Shown piece by piece: positions 24,184 to 34,253 of a DNA stretch of 64,000 bases (position 1 is its first letter; each line of letters starts with the position of its first letter). The translations under genes were made by a program, and so were the position numbers. The stretch is from assembly GCA_023229525.1 (NCBI GenBank), contig JALNZC010000006.1, positions 1 to 64,000 on the forward strand, given 5' to 3'. The notes beneath the pieces were generated by a model. It searched no databases and had not been told where the DNA came from. It worked only from the letters and a program-made list of their open reading frames with translations. The stretch is from Bacteroidales bacterium (GTDB taxonomy: Bacteria > Bacteroidota > Bacteroidia > Bacteroidales > FEN-979).

Positions 24184-27123
24184 ATGAAAAGTAAGGAATT
24201 ATTCGCTGCCATTTTGCTTTTCTTTCTGTTCCCCAACCTCCTTCAATCCCAAAAAAAAATTCATCTTCAGAAATACCAGACAGCGAATGTCAGACTGGTA
24301 TTTCTGGATAAAAATACATCCTACCTGGTTCCGCATACGGTCAGGTCGTTCGAGAATGCACTTTCATTTCACAATCGTTTCTGGGATTATGATCCGACAG
24401 GAGAGACCAATGTTCTGTTCAATGACTTTTCGGATGTCGGCAATGGAGGTACTATGGTTATCCCTTGGAATTTTTTGAATATCGGGGTTTCGCCATTTGA
24501 TTATACCTATTCGGTAGTCCCCTCAAATGAACGCATGCAATGGTTGATGAGCCACGAGCTAACCCATCAGGTAATGTGTGATAAGGCTTCAAAAAGCGAC
24601 CTGGTACTCCAAAAGATCTTCGGCGGAAAAGTATCACCCGATAACCGTGATCCGCTTTCACTGGTTTATAGCTATTTCACCACCCCACGGTGGTATTCTC
24701 CCCGCTGGTATCATGAAGGTATTGCCGTTTTCATGGAAACCTGGATGTCGGGCGGTATTGGAAGGGTGATGGGAGGATACGATGAAATGGTTTTCCGGAC
24801 CATGGTTCGTGACAGTTGCTTTTTTTACAACGTGATTGGCCTTGAAACCGAAGGGACTACCATCGATTTTCAGGTTGGAGTGAACTCGTATCTATATGGA
24901 ACAAGGTTTGTCAGCTACCTCGCTTTTCAGTATGGGATGGAGAAGCTGAAGGAATTTTATTCCCGTACCGACACCAGCCGGCGGTTTTATGCCAACCAGT
25001 TCAAACAGGTTTATGGCATTCCAATTCAACAGGAATGGAACAAATGGATCGAATGGGAAAATAAATTCCAGAAAGGAAACCTCGCAAAGATCCGTGAATT
25101 TCCTGTCAGCTGTTACCGGAAAATCGTCGATAAACCACTGGGATCGGCTTCCCGCTATTACTACGATAAAAAGGAAGGGAAAATCTATATGGCGGTCAAC
25201 TACCCCGGCAAACTGGCGCATATTACCAGCATTGATATTGCTACCGGTGAGATGATCCGGATTGCCCCGGTTCCAAGTCCGTCTTTATATTATGTAACCA
25301 GTCTTGCCTACGACGATTCCACCAAAACCCTGTACGCTTCAACGCATAATAATGACTGGCGCGGACTCCAGTCCATCGATATAAACACAGGTAAAATAAG
25401 GAAACTTATCAGGTTTGACAGGGCTGGGAACCTGGTATTTAATTCCAGGGATAAAGCCATTTACGGCGTTCAAAGCATGAGCGGAAGGTCTATCCTGATC
25501 CGTATCCTTCCTCCCTACAAAAAATGGCAGGAACTCTATCTTTTGCCATTTGGAAAAGATTTTTCCGATCTTGACATCTCTCCGGACGGATTGTGGATTT
25601 CGGGCACCTTGTCTGATATCCAGGGAAAACAAAAGCTTATCCTGATACGCATTTCAGATCTCCTTGCCGGAAAAACGGAATTCAAACAAATCTATGAATT
25701 TGAAGACAATCCGGCAGCCAACTTTGTTTTTTCACCGGATGGAAAATATCTCTACGGAACATCGTATTACACAGGCGCTTCCAATGTTTTCCGGATCTCT
25801 CTTGAAACATTGAAACCAGAGATCCTGACCAATACAACAACCGGTTTTTTCAGACCTTTACCCATCTCAGGCGATTCGATGCTTGTCCTTGATTATTCGC
25901 ACGACGGGATGACCCCGGCCATGATGAAAATCGATACCCTTGCCAATGTCAATGCCATTGAATTCCTGGGCCAGAAGATCTATAAAAAATATCCCGAAGT
26001 GGAAAACTGGATGTTGCAGCCTCCATCCAAGATCAATCTCGACTCACTGAAAGTAATTGAAAAACGATATGTTCCCATTAAAGAGATGAAGTTTGCCAGC
26101 GCCTATCCGATCATCCAGGGTTATAAAAATTATGTCACTGCCGGATACCGGTTGAATTTCATGGATCCCATGGGACTGAATGCACTTACATTGAAATGGT
26201 CCTTTTCACCTGATCCCTCGTTACCGTTAAAGCAAACGGTCCACCTGGCGGTTGAATATAGTTTATGGAACTGGACTTTTATGGCGAATTACAATTATGC
26301 TGATTTTTATGATCTTTTCGGTCCCACCAAGTTCAGCAGAGCTGGATATTCAGTCTCGGCCAAATATTATAAACTGTTTAACCGGCTTTCGCCGAACAAA
26401 ACAGATTTTTACGTTAAAGTGACTGCGTATGGCGACCTGGAAACCTTGCCATTTTATCAAAATATTGCATCCGACTATCGGAATTTGTATGTGGCCACCA
26501 TAAACTATCATAAAAGTTATTTGCGAAAATCGCTTGGCGCAATTGAACCGGAACAGGGATACGATTGGAATGTATTTGCCTATACCAGTTTTGCAAAGCA
26601 AATATTTTATCCTCAATTGATCAATAATTTTGATTTTGGTTTCCTGCTACCTTTACGAAACTCCTCGCTCTGGTTCAGAACCTCATTGGGTCAGAGTTTT
26701 GGAGATACTGATAAAACCAACTCCTATTTTTATTTCGGTGGTTTCGGAAATAATTATCTGGATTACCGTTCTGCACAACAGTACCGCGAGATGTCGAGTT
26801 TCCCGGGAGTCCGGATCGACGAAATTTCCGCCCTGAATTATGGTAAACTTTCCACCGAAGTGAATTTTAAACCCATACGTTTCAGGAAACTTGGACTACT
26901 CGGCTTTTATTCGACGTATACCCGTTTTTCACTGTTTGGGATGGGTTTATTTACAAACATTGTCAATCACCATCCACAATTGAATTATTTTGCAACAGGT
27001 GTGCAGATGGATCTAGAACTTGTATTATTTTCCTTGCTGAAATCGACGCTGTCATTTGGGTTTTCAAGGGCTTACGGCCCAATGTTGCCCGCCGATCAGT
27101 TTATGGTTTCGTTGAAATTGTAA
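24184..27123 (+). CDS. Protease-propeller-barrel fusion protein
   Basis: 979 residues with a signal peptide (about 1-22). The N-terminal third has a zinc-peptidase signature: HELTH at 124-128 and, about 50 residues on, WYHEG with Glu 178 as likely third ligand, as in MA-clan gluzincins. About 310-650 is a beta-propeller of TolB/WD-like blades (DLDISPDGLWISG, FVFSPDGKYLYG). About 690-979 looks like an outer-membrane beta-barrel with alternating aromatic strands, ending in MVSLKL. It would be a surface or periplasmic protease tethered by its own barrel. Substrate and side of the membrane are unknown. Confidence 0.75.
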   Translation: MKSKELFAAILLFFLFPNLLQSQKKIHLQKYQTANVRLVFLDKNTSYLVPHTVRSFENALSFHNRFWDYDPTGETNVLFNDFSDVGNGGTMVIPWNFLNIGVSPFDYTYSVVPSNERMQWLMSHELTHQVMCDKASKSDLVLQKIFGGKVSPDNRDPLSLVYSYFTTPRWYSPRWYHEGIAVFMETWMSGGIGRVMGGYDEMVFRTMVRDSCFFYNVIGLETEGTTIDFQVGVNSYLYGTRFVSYLAFQYGMEKLKEFYSRTDTSRRFYANQFKQVYGIPIQQEWNKWIEWENKFQKGNLAKIREFPVSCYRKIVDKPLGSASRYYYDKKEGKIYMAVNYPGKLAHITSIDIATGEMIRIAPVPSPSLYYVTSLAYDDSTKTLYASTHNNDWRGLQSIDINTGKIRKLIRFDRAGNLVFNSRDKAIYGVQSMSGRSILIRILPPYKKWQELYLLPFGKDFSDLDISPDGLWISGTLSDIQGKQKLILIRISDLLAGKTEFKQIYEFEDNPAANFVFSPDGKYLYGTSYYTGASNVFRISLETLKPEILTNTTTGFFRPLPISGDSMLVLDYSHDGMTPAMMKIDTLANVNAIEFLGQKIYKKYPEVENWMLQPPSKINLDSLKVIEKRYVPIKEMKFASAYPIIQGYKNYVTAGYRLNFMDPMGLNALTLKWSFSPDPSLPLKQTVHLAVEYSLWNWTFMANYNYADFYDLFGPTKFSRAGYSVSAKYYKLFNRLSPNKTDFYVKVTAYGDLETLPFYQNIASDYRNLYVATINYHKSYLRKSLGAIEPEQGYDWNVFAYTSFAKQIFYPQLINNFDFGFLLPLRNSSLWFRTSLGQSFGDTDKTNSYFYFGGFGNNYLDYRSAQQYREMSSFPGVRIDEISALNYGKLSTEVNFKPIRFRKLGLLGFYSTYTRFSLFGMGLFTNIVNHHPQLNYFATGVQMDLELVLFSLLKSTLSFGFSRAYGPMLPADQFMVSLKL

Positions 27124-27131
27124 CTATTTAA

Positions 27132-27162
27132 TTTGACCTTTGTTTGTTTTTCTCTATTTTTG
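27132..27162 (+). promoter_or_regulatory. Predicted promoter of the 27201 gene
   Basis: TTTG (27132-27135), a 19-nt spacer, then TATTTTTG (27155-27162), a full match to the Bacteroidota consensus. The start codon is 38 nt downstream. It starts just after the preceding stop, separating the two genes. Confidence 0.6.
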
Positions 27163-27200
27163 ATTAGGATTATTTCTTTAAACCATAAAACAACTCCTCT

Positions 27201-27806
27201 ATGAAAAAAAGACCCTTTGTATTACTGGCCCTTGCGTTGGTGTTAATAGGCGCTTCTGTAAACGCACAGGACTATAAGCCGGGCAAAAATGAAATCACTC
27301 TGGGGTATGGGGCATTTACAGGGGTAGAAATGGCAAATGCCCTCTTTTCCATCTGGCCCGCCCTTGGAATGACTATCGGGAAGGATACGTTGAAAGATTA
27401 TAATTGTTCTTTTTATGGTTTGGGTGATCTCGAATACCTTCGTTGGGTGAACCCCTGGTTAAGAGTAGGTGCCTCTCTGAGCGTTAATCCGGTCAGCACC
27501 CTGATCACGACAAAATCGGGACGGGAGTTAACTTGGAATTATTACTTCATTACGGTTATGCCCAGGATTGATTTCGTCTATTTTAGCAAAGGAATCTTTT
27601 CGATGTATTCCGGACTCCAGGCAGGAGCTTCATTAATCCTATGGAGCGACCGCCAAGGCAGTGCTACAATCAATGATTCAGGCCTGTCGGCTGCATTTCA
27701 TTTAAATGCATTTGGCATGCGGCTTGGGAAAGAAATTGGGGCTTATATGGAATGGGGATATGGTTTCAGGGGCACTTTTAACATCGGGATATCCGGAAAA
27801 TTTTAA
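27201..27806 (+). CDS. Small outer-membrane beta-barrel-like protein
   Basis: 201 residues; signal peptide 1-22 (ending SVNAQ). The mature part has alternating hydrophobic/polar strands with many aromatics (ITLGYGAFTG, LEYLRWVNPWLRVGASLSV, YYFITVMPRIDFVYF, MEWGYGFRGTFNIGISGKF) and ends in Phe, as outer-membrane barrels do. The specific family is not recognised. The adenosine-deaminase-like gene starts 8 nt after its stop, so it may head a transcript that continues into the RND efflux genes. Confidence 0.75.
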   Translation: MKKRPFVLLALALVLIGASVNAQDYKPGKNEITLGYGAFTGVEMANALFSIWPALGMTIGKDTLKDYNCSFYGLGDLEYLRWVNPWLRVGASLSVNPVSTLITTKSGRELTWNYYFITVMPRIDFVYFSKGIFSMYSGLQAGASLILWSDRQGSATINDSGLSAAFHLNAFGMRLGKEIGAYMEWGYGFRGTFNIGISGKF

Positions 27807-27814
27807 GGATCGAC

Positions 27815-28756
27815 ATGGGACTCATTTTTTCGGATACTTTGCATTCCGGGAAGATAAAGGAAATCCGGAGAATCCCTAAGTCCGACCTGCATAACCATTG
27901 CCTGTTGGGAGGAAGGAAAAGGGATGTCGAAAAATTTTCCGGATATAAAATTAAACCGTTTCAACCTGTAAACGGGACAATACAAGAGTTGGACCGGTGG
28001 ATTGCCGACATTTATCGTCCGATTATGGCCAATTTTCCAAATGCCTTCGTAAAAACAGTTGAAGCTACTTTCCGGCAAGCAAAATCCGACGGAGTTACCA
28101 TTCTTGAATCAAGTATCGATAGCAGTTACGGCGCTGCATTCAATTTATCTCCGGAAAAAATGGTTGTTTCCCTTCAACTTATTCATAGTACAATAGCGCC
28201 GGAAATTGATTTCCGCCCTGAACTTGGACTTATTCGCGGACAATCCATCCGTTCGTTAATGATACAAATAGACCCGTACCTCCAATTTGATTTCTTTAAA
28301 GCCATTGATCTTTATGATGATGAATTTGCCCAACCGATAAGGAATTTCAGGGAAATCTTCAGGTTCGCTAAAAAAATGGGCTTGAAGTGTAAGGCCCATG
28401 TCGGTGAGTTTGGTGATGCCGATTCGGTGAAGGAAGCAGTGGAAGAACTTGAATTGGATGCTGTTCAGCATGGTATCGGTGCCGCATCCTCACCAGCCGT
28501 CATGAAATGGCTGGCAGATAATAAAGTTAAACTGAATATTTGTCCGACCAGTAACATTTATTTAAAGCGGGTTCGATCTTACAAAACTCATCCGATACGA
28601 ATACTATTTGATTATGGGGTAAAGGTCACCGTCAATACCGATGATGTCCTGGTTTTTGGAGATGGAGTATCGGAACAATTTAAGAAACTTTTCAAATCGA
28701 CCCTGTTTAATGCAGAAGAACTTAATATAATCCGTGAAAACGGACTCAATGAATAA
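27815..28756 (+). CDS. Adenosine-deaminase-family amidohydrolase
   Basis: 313 residues. The metal and catalytic residues of the ADA/AMP deaminase family are in order: HNH in KSDLHNHCLLGG, HVGE in CKAHVGEFGD (His ligand and catalytic Glu), VQHG in DAVQHGIGA, and NTDD in VTVNTDDVLVF. The family hydrolyses adenosine or related aminopurines to the keto form. At 313 residues it is slightly shorter than typical ADA (about 330-350), and its exact substrate is uncertain. Its stop overlaps the start of the efflux adaptor gene (ATGAATAA). Confidence 0.88.
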   Translation: MGLIFSDTLHSGKIKEIRRIPKSDLHNHCLLGGRKRDVEKFSGYKIKPFQPVNGTIQELDRWIADIYRPIMANFPNAFVKTVEATFRQAKSDGVTILESSIDSSYGAAFNLSPEKMVVSLQLIHSTIAPEIDFRPELGLIRGQSIRSLMIQIDPYLQFDFFKAIDLYDDEFAQPIRNFREIFRFAKKMGLKCKAHVGEFGDADSVKEAVEELELDAVQHGIGAASSPAVMKWLADNKVKLNICPTSNIYLKRVRSYKTHPIRILFDYGVKVTVNTDDVLVFGDGVSEQFKKLFKSTLFNAEELNIIRENGLNE

Positions 28757-29819
28757 CCAACAAATGAAGCGCACGCTCTTTATACTTGGATGCATCCTGG
28801 TGGTAGTCATCCTTGTACTTATAAAAATATTTTTATTTCCAAGTAAAAATGAAACGGGAACTGTTTCGAAAACCAATCCGGAAATTCCCGTGGAGGGTTT
28901 TATTGCAAAAGACACATCGGTCAATTACCAGATTGAAACGATCGGATCGCTCAAGGCCAATGAACAGGTTGATATTGTGAGTGAGATCAACCGGAAGATT
29001 ATTGCAATTTATATGAAAGAAGGCACATGGGTGATAGCAGGTCAGCTGTTGTTTAAACTGGATGATGCCGATATTATTTCACGAATCAACAAGTTGACGA
29101 TTGAATTAAAACTTGCCGAGGCAAATGAGGCAAGAGAAAAGGTGCTGCTTCCGAAAGGAGGAATCAGCCAGGAACGATTTGATGAGGTTTCGAATCTGCG
29201 CCAGACAATTCAGGCAGAAATTGAGATACTCAAGGTCGATCTGTCAAAAACTTCAATCCTTGCCCCATTTTCTGGGAAAATCGGGTTACGGAATGTGAGT
29301 GAAGGCGCTCTCGTAAATCCGGGTGTCGTTTTAGCCAACCTCCAAGACATCAGCAGGATGAAATTGGATTTTTCGATTCCCGAACGATATGCTTGTGATC
29401 TGCATGCCGGTTCATGGATTACCTTTCACACCGATTATTTACCCGATGACCAGATGGCTTTGGTCGAAGCAATTGAACCCGCCGTTGATGTCAGAACCCG
29501 TACCCTACTTGTAAGGGCGACTACACCAAATAACCATGGCAACCTGGTTGCAGGTACCTCCGCCAGGGTTAACGTGACCCTGAATGAATTGAATAAAAGC
29601 ATTTTCGTCCCCACTGCTGCTTTAATACCGTCCATCAAAGGCTATAGTGTTTTTCTCAAGCGAAGTGGCAGGGCTCAACCGGTCATGGTGGAAACCGGGG
29701 TGAGGAATCGTGATTATATCCGGATTGTGAAGGGGATTCAGATCGGTGATACGCTGGTGATTACTAATTTATTAAGAGTTAAAAAGGATTCCCCGTTGAA
29801 AGTGGTCAAAACAAACTAA
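28749..29819 (+). CDS. RND efflux periplasmic adaptor (HlyD/MFP)
   Basis: 356 residues from ATG 28749, which overlaps the preceding stop; GTG 28734 is less likely. There is one N-terminal membrane segment (about 8-25) and no lipobox. The order is then first lipoyl half (IGSLKANEQVDIVSEINRKI), helical hairpin (about 115-160), second lipoyl half (TSILAPFSGKIGLRNVSEGA), beta-barrel and membrane-proximal domains. The adaptor links the inner-membrane pump at 29821 to the TolC-like channel at 32934; the next start is 1 nt after its stop. Substrate is not predictable. Confidence 0.94.
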   Translation: MNNQQMKRTLFILGCILVVVILVLIKIFLFPSKNETGTVSKTNPEIPVEGFIAKDTSVNYQIETIGSLKANEQVDIVSEINRKIIAIYMKEGTWVIAGQLLFKLDDADIISRINKLTIELKLAEANEAREKVLLPKGGISQERFDEVSNLRQTIQAEIEILKVDLSKTSILAPFSGKIGLRNVSEGALVNPGVVLANLQDISRMKLDFSIPERYACDLHAGSWITFHTDYLPDDQMALVEAIEPAVDVRTRTLLVRATTPNNHGNLVAGTSARVNVTLNELNKSIFVPTAALIPSIKGYSVFLKRSGRAQPVMVETGVRNRDYIRIVKGIQIGDTLVITNLLRVKKDSPLKVVKTN

Positions 29820-29820
29820 G

Positions 29821-32800
29821 ATGAGCCTTTCTTCCCTGAGTATCAAGAAACCGGTCCTTTCCATAGTATTCACTCTGCTGATCCTGATTTTCGGGGCGGT
29901 GGGCTTCTTTTATCTGGGGATCAGGGAATATCCGGAAATGGATCCGCCAGTGGTGACGGTAACCACCACATACTCCGGGGCAAATCCTGAAATTATTCAG
30001 GCCCAGATCACCGAACCGATGGAAGATGCAATCAATGGCATTGAAGGGATCAGGGTATTATCATCGGTTTCCACGGATCAATCAAGCTTGATCACGGTCG
30101 AATTCAACCTGGGGAAGGATATGGAATCTGCTGCCAATGATGTTCGCGACCGGGTCTCGAAAGCCATCAGGTTACTTCCAAAAGATGTGGATCCCCCGAT
30201 CGTAGAAAAGCTGAGCGCCAATGCCAATGCAATCATTTTTATGATTGTCAGAAGTTATAAACGGAACATCATGGAGGTGAATGACCTGGTTGAAAACACC
30301 ATAAAGGAGCGGTTGCAGACCATTTCCGGGGTGGGGGATATCAAAATTTTCGGCGAACAGAAATATTCCATGCGCCTCTGGCTGGATCCTTACAAAATGG
30401 CGGCCAAAGGTATTACCTCCGTTGATATTGAACAATCCATCAACCGCGAAAATATTGAACTGCCTTCAGGTCGGGTGGAAGGGGACCTTACGGAATTAAC
30501 GATCCGGGCATTGGGTTTGCTGCATACACCGGAACAATTTAACAATGTGATTATAAAACAGGAGAGAGGAAGCATTGTCCGCTTTTCTGATATCGGCACC
30601 GCGGAACTCTATCCGGAAAATGACCGGTCAACAGTGTTGATGGAACTCCTGCCGGTGATCATTATCGGGGTTGTCCCTCAAACAGGCGCCAACAATGTAG
30701 CTATTGCCAATGAGTTTTATAAGCGGATGGAAAATCTCCGGAACGAGATCCCATCTGATTATGAAGTCAGAATTGGGTATGACTTCACCAAATTTGAACG
30801 GGGAGCTGTCAAGGAGGTTCAGCAAACCATTATTTTATCGCTCATTCTCGTGGTATTGATTATTTTTCTTTTCCTCCGTGACTGGAGGTCAACCATTATC
30901 CCGGTAGCTGCAATTCCCGTTTCCATCATCGGATCATTTATCATCATGGCCATCATGGGGCTTTCGATTAATGTGCTTACACTTCTGGCCATTGTACTGG
31001 CCATAGGCCTGGTTTGTGATGATGCCATCGTGGTGCTTGAAAATATCTATACGAAAATCGACACCGGAATCCACCCGATAGAAGCCGCCCTGAAAGGGAT
31101 GAAGGAGATTTTTTTTGCAGTTATTTCGACTACCATAACACTTGCAGCTGTTTTTCTTCCAATTATGTTCTTACAAGGACTGATCGGACGGCTTTTCAAA
31201 GAATTTGCGATCGTTGTGGCAGGGTCGGTACTGATCTCTGCTTTTGTAGCGCTAACACTTTCTCCCATGATGTGTTCCCGCATCCTGGTAGTGCAACGGC
31301 ATCTTAATGCTAACTGGCTGATCAATAAAACCGAACCGTTTTTTCTTGCTCTGAATAGAGGCTACCGGTATTCGTTGAAAAGCTTCATGAACCGGAGGTG
31401 GCTCGTTTTTCCGGTATTCATGGGACTTATCCTTGTTATTGTATTGATGTATAATTCATTACATTCTGAATTGGCTCCTTTTGAAGATCGGTCAAATATC
31501 CGCATTCCTACCTTGGCGCCCGAAGGATCAACTTATGAATTCATGACAAATTATATGGCGCAGGTTGATCGCTATATAGCGGATTCATTTCCCGAAGCTT
31601 CGGTTTCTTTTTCATGGATTTCACCCAGTATGGGCACTATTGAGAATCCAAACAAGGCACAACAAATTGTTTATCTGGTTGATGCAGAAAAACGGAAACG
31701 AAATCAGCATGAAATTTTCAGGAAAATGTCGAAGGAGCTTCAGCACATAACCGGTATTCGAACCTTTCCGTTCGAGCCCCCGACAATCGGAGACCGTTTT
31801 TCAGGTCAACCCCTTCAATATGTCCTTTTGGCTCCCGACCTGAAAAGCCTCATCAAGGTGTTGCCGGAATTTCTTGATGAAGCCAGAAAAATTCCGATCC
31901 TCCAGTTCGTAGATGCCAATTTCAAGGTCAATAAACCGGAATTGCGGATTACCATCGACCGGGAGAAAGCATCACAGTTGGGAGTTTCAACCGGGGAAAT
32001 TGCCCGGACCATGCAACTGACCATGAGCGGTCAGCGGTATGGTTATTTCATTATGGACGGCAAGCAATACGAGATCATTGGCCAGGTCATGCGGCGCGAT
32101 CGGGACCGACCAGATGCTTTAAAAGCCCTGTATGTACGGAATAACAATGGAGAGTTGATATTACTCGACAACCTGATCCATATGGAAGAGTCGATCAACC
32201 CGGCCTCCATTTTTTCATTTAACCGGTATATCTCTGCCACGGTTTCGGCCGGGTTAGCGCCGGGAGCTACACTTGGAGATGGGATCAAAGCGCTTGACCA
32301 AGTGTCAAAAAAAGTATTGCCTGTCACATTCAACACCGCACTGGCCGGACAATCACGCGATTACAGGGAAAGTTCATCGAGTCTGGTCTTCATTTTTGTA
32401 TTGGCCATTGTCCTTATTTTTCTGATTCTTGCTGCCCAGTTTGAAAGTTTCGTTGATCCGTTAACGATTCTTTTCACTGTTCCGCTTGCCCTGGCTGGAG
32501 CGCTTTTCTCACTCTGGTATTTTAATCAGACCCTGAATATTTTCAGTGAGATCGGAATCATTATGCTGATTGGTCTCGTGACTAAAAACGGGATTCTGAT
32601 TGTCGAATTTGCGAACCAGCGCAAAGCGACCGGACTCGATAAAATTGAAGCTGTCCAGCGTGCAGCCGTATCCCGGTTCCGGCCAATCCTGATGACTTCC
32701 TGTGCCATGATGCTGGGGATCCTTCCCATTGCATTGAAGTTGGGCGCTTCGGCCGAAAGCAGACAATCACTCGGCATTGCGGTAGTCGGCGGTCTTTTCT

Positions 32801-32934
32801 TTTCAACTTTCCTTACGCTGTATATGATCCCGGCAATATATTCCTATTTGTCCGGTAATCCCCGATTGAATAACATCGATTTTACGGAACTTACAGTTGA
32901 AAAAAAATCTATTATGACAGAAGATATCAGTTGA
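29821..32934 (+). CDS. RND efflux transporter permease (HAE-1-like)
   Basis: 1,037 residues, standard for AcrB-type pumps. N-terminal SIKKPVLSIVFTLLILIFG and REYPEMDPPVVTVTT are classic. The proton-relay Asp pair is in GLVCDDAIVVLENI (TM4), and the TM10-11 section has LVTKNGILIVEFAN and RFRPILMTS. About 12 membrane segments and two large periplasmic loops are visible. It uses proton-motive force to expel substrates with the adaptor and channel encoded on either side. Its stop overlaps the next ATG by one base (TGATG). Confidence 0.97.
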   Translation: MSLSSLSIKKPVLSIVFTLLILIFGAVGFFYLGIREYPEMDPPVVTVTTTYSGANPEIIQAQITEPMEDAINGIEGIRVLSSVSTDQSSLITVEFNLGKDMESAANDVRDRVSKAIRLLPKDVDPPIVEKLSANANAIIFMIVRSYKRNIMEVNDLVENTIKERLQTISGVGDIKIFGEQKYSMRLWLDPYKMAAKGITSVDIEQSINRENIELPSGRVEGDLTELTIRALGLLHTPEQFNNVIIKQERGSIVRFSDIGTAELYPENDRSTVLMELLPVIIIGVVPQTGANNVAIANEFYKRMENLRNEIPSDYEVRIGYDFTKFERGAVKEVQQTIILSLILVVLIIFLFLRDWRSTIIPVAAIPVSIIGSFIIMAIMGLSINVLTLLAIVLAIGLVCDDAIVVLENIYTKIDTGIHPIEAALKGMKEIFFAVISTTITLAAVFLPIMFLQGLIGRLFKEFAIVVAGSVLISAFVALTLSPMMCSRILVVQRHLNANWLINKTEPFFLALNRGYRYSLKSFMNRRWLVFPVFMGLILVIVLMYNSLHSELAPFEDRSNIRIPTLAPEGSTYEFMTNYMAQVDRYIADSFPEASVSFSWISPSMGTIENPNKAQQIVYLVDAEKRKRNQHEIFRKMSKELQHITGIRTFPFEPPTIGDRFSGQPLQYVLLAPDLKSLIKVLPEFLDEARKIPILQFVDANFKVNKPELRITIDREKASQLGVSTGEIARTMQLTMSGQRYGYFIMDGKQYEIIGQVMRRDRDRPDALKALYVRNNNGELILLDNLIHMEESINPASIFSFNRYISATVSAGLAPGATLGDGIKALDQVSKKVLPVTFNTALAGQSRDYRESSSSLVFIFVLAIVLIFLILAAQFESFVDPLTILFTVPLALAGALFSLWYFNQTLNIFSEIGIIMLIGLVTKNGILIVEFANQRKATGLDKIEAVQRAAVSRFRPILMTSCAMMLGILPIALKLGASAESRQSLGIAVVGGLFFSTFLTLYMIPAIYSYLSGNPRLNNIDFTELTVEKKSIMTEDIS

Positions 32935-34238
32935 TGAGAAAAATGATGATTACCGGATTGTTGTCGTTACTTTCAACCGGATGGGTGAATAGCCAGGAAC
33001 TATTGACTCTGGAGAAAGCAGTTTCAATCGGTCTCACAAACAACTTTGGAATCGTTATCGCACAAAATTCACTCCGTACGGCGCAAAACGATGCCTCTCC
33101 CGGCAACGCTGGTATGCTCCCGGTCATCAGCATGAATGCAGGGTATGTTAATGGCCTTAGTAATGCAAAGGTAAATGTTGTCACTGGTTCGGAACTGAAC
33201 AACTCATCGGCACATTCTGATTTGATCACCGCAGGAGTAGGTCTTACCTGGACGGTTTTTGACGGGTTAAAGATGTTCATCACCTACGACAAGTTAAAGA
33301 AACTTGAGGAGATGAGTGAATTGAGTGCAAAGATCACTGTTGAAAACACCATGGCAAGAATCATCGGTAGTTATTATGATATAATCCGCCAGGGAAAGGT
33401 ACACCAGATTTATATCGAACAGGTTGCTATCTCCCGTTTCCGGTTGGACCTTGCGAAAATGCGTTTCGAAACGGGAACCGGTTCTGAGATGGAATTCCTC
33501 AAAGCCAGAGTTGAGCTCAATGCGGATATTGCTGATCTATCCAATCAACATACCCTTTATGAAAATTCGAAGACCACCCTGAATGATCTATTATCGAGGG
33601 ATGTAAATATACCCTTTGAGGTGAACGATACCATTCTGGTTTCTGAGAAGCTCCAGTATGACTCACTCCGCATATCAATGAAAAAAGCAAACCGCAACCT
33701 TCTTTTGGCTATCATGAATAAACGGGTCGCACAACTGGAATTGAGTACAACCCGTGCAAACCAATGGCCGACTCTTGATTTATATGCCAATTACAACTAT
33801 TACCGGTCAGAGACAGAAGCCAATTTCATTCAATATAACCGCAACTTCGGTCCTTCAATTGGTTTATCTTTTACCATGAAGCTGTTTGATGGACTTAATC
33901 TGAACCGCCAGCATAAAAATGCTTCCATCTCGTTACAAACCAGCGACATTGAGATCAAACAGATGGAAAACCGTCTCGAGGCATATCTGGTCCGAATCTA
34001 TAACGATTACCAGAATCAGATTCAGATGATTGGTTTTGAAAAGGAAAACCTCCTGCTCGCCGAAAAAAACATGGATATTGCCAGGGAAAGTTATGCCGTT
34101 GGGGCAATTTCATCATTACAATTACGGGAAGTACAGGAGGATTTGCTTTATGCCGGCACCCGGCTTGTCACAGCTGAATTCAAGGCCAAACTTACCGAAA
34201 CGGAACTTCTCCTGTTATGCGGTAAGCTTTTAAACTGA
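32934..34238 (+). CDS. TolC-family outer-membrane efflux protein
   Basis: 434 residues from ATG 32934, coupled to the pump gene. Signal peptide about 1-20 (GWVNSQ). Two outer-membrane efflux (OEP) repeats are visible, each with long alpha-helical stretches (LRTAQNDASPGNAGMLPVIS, FLKARVELNADIADLSNQ, LAEKNMDIARESYAVGA, LQLREVQEDLLYAGTRLV), forming the periplasmic tunnel with short barrel strands. It completes the adaptor-pump-channel operon. The gene ends convergent with the ABC transporter gene, 15 nt away. Confidence 0.95.
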   Translation: MRKMMITGLLSLLSTGWVNSQELLTLEKAVSIGLTNNFGIVIAQNSLRTAQNDASPGNAGMLPVISMNAGYVNGLSNAKVNVVTGSELNNSSAHSDLITAGVGLTWTVFDGLKMFITYDKLKKLEEMSELSAKITVENTMARIIGSYYDIIRQGKVHQIYIEQVAISRFRLDLAKMRFETGTGSEMEFLKARVELNADIADLSNQHTLYENSKTTLNDLLSRDVNIPFEVNDTILVSEKLQYDSLRISMKKANRNLLLAIMNKRVAQLELSTTRANQWPTLDLYANYNYYRSETEANFIQYNRNFGPSIGLSFTMKLFDGLNLNRQHKNASISLQTSDIEIKQMENRLEAYLVRIYNDYQNQIQMIGFEKENLLLAEKNMDIARESYAVGAISSLQLREVQEDLLYAGTRLVTAEFKAKLTETELLLLCGKLLN

Positions 34239-34253
34239 TTTGTTTTTATTCAA

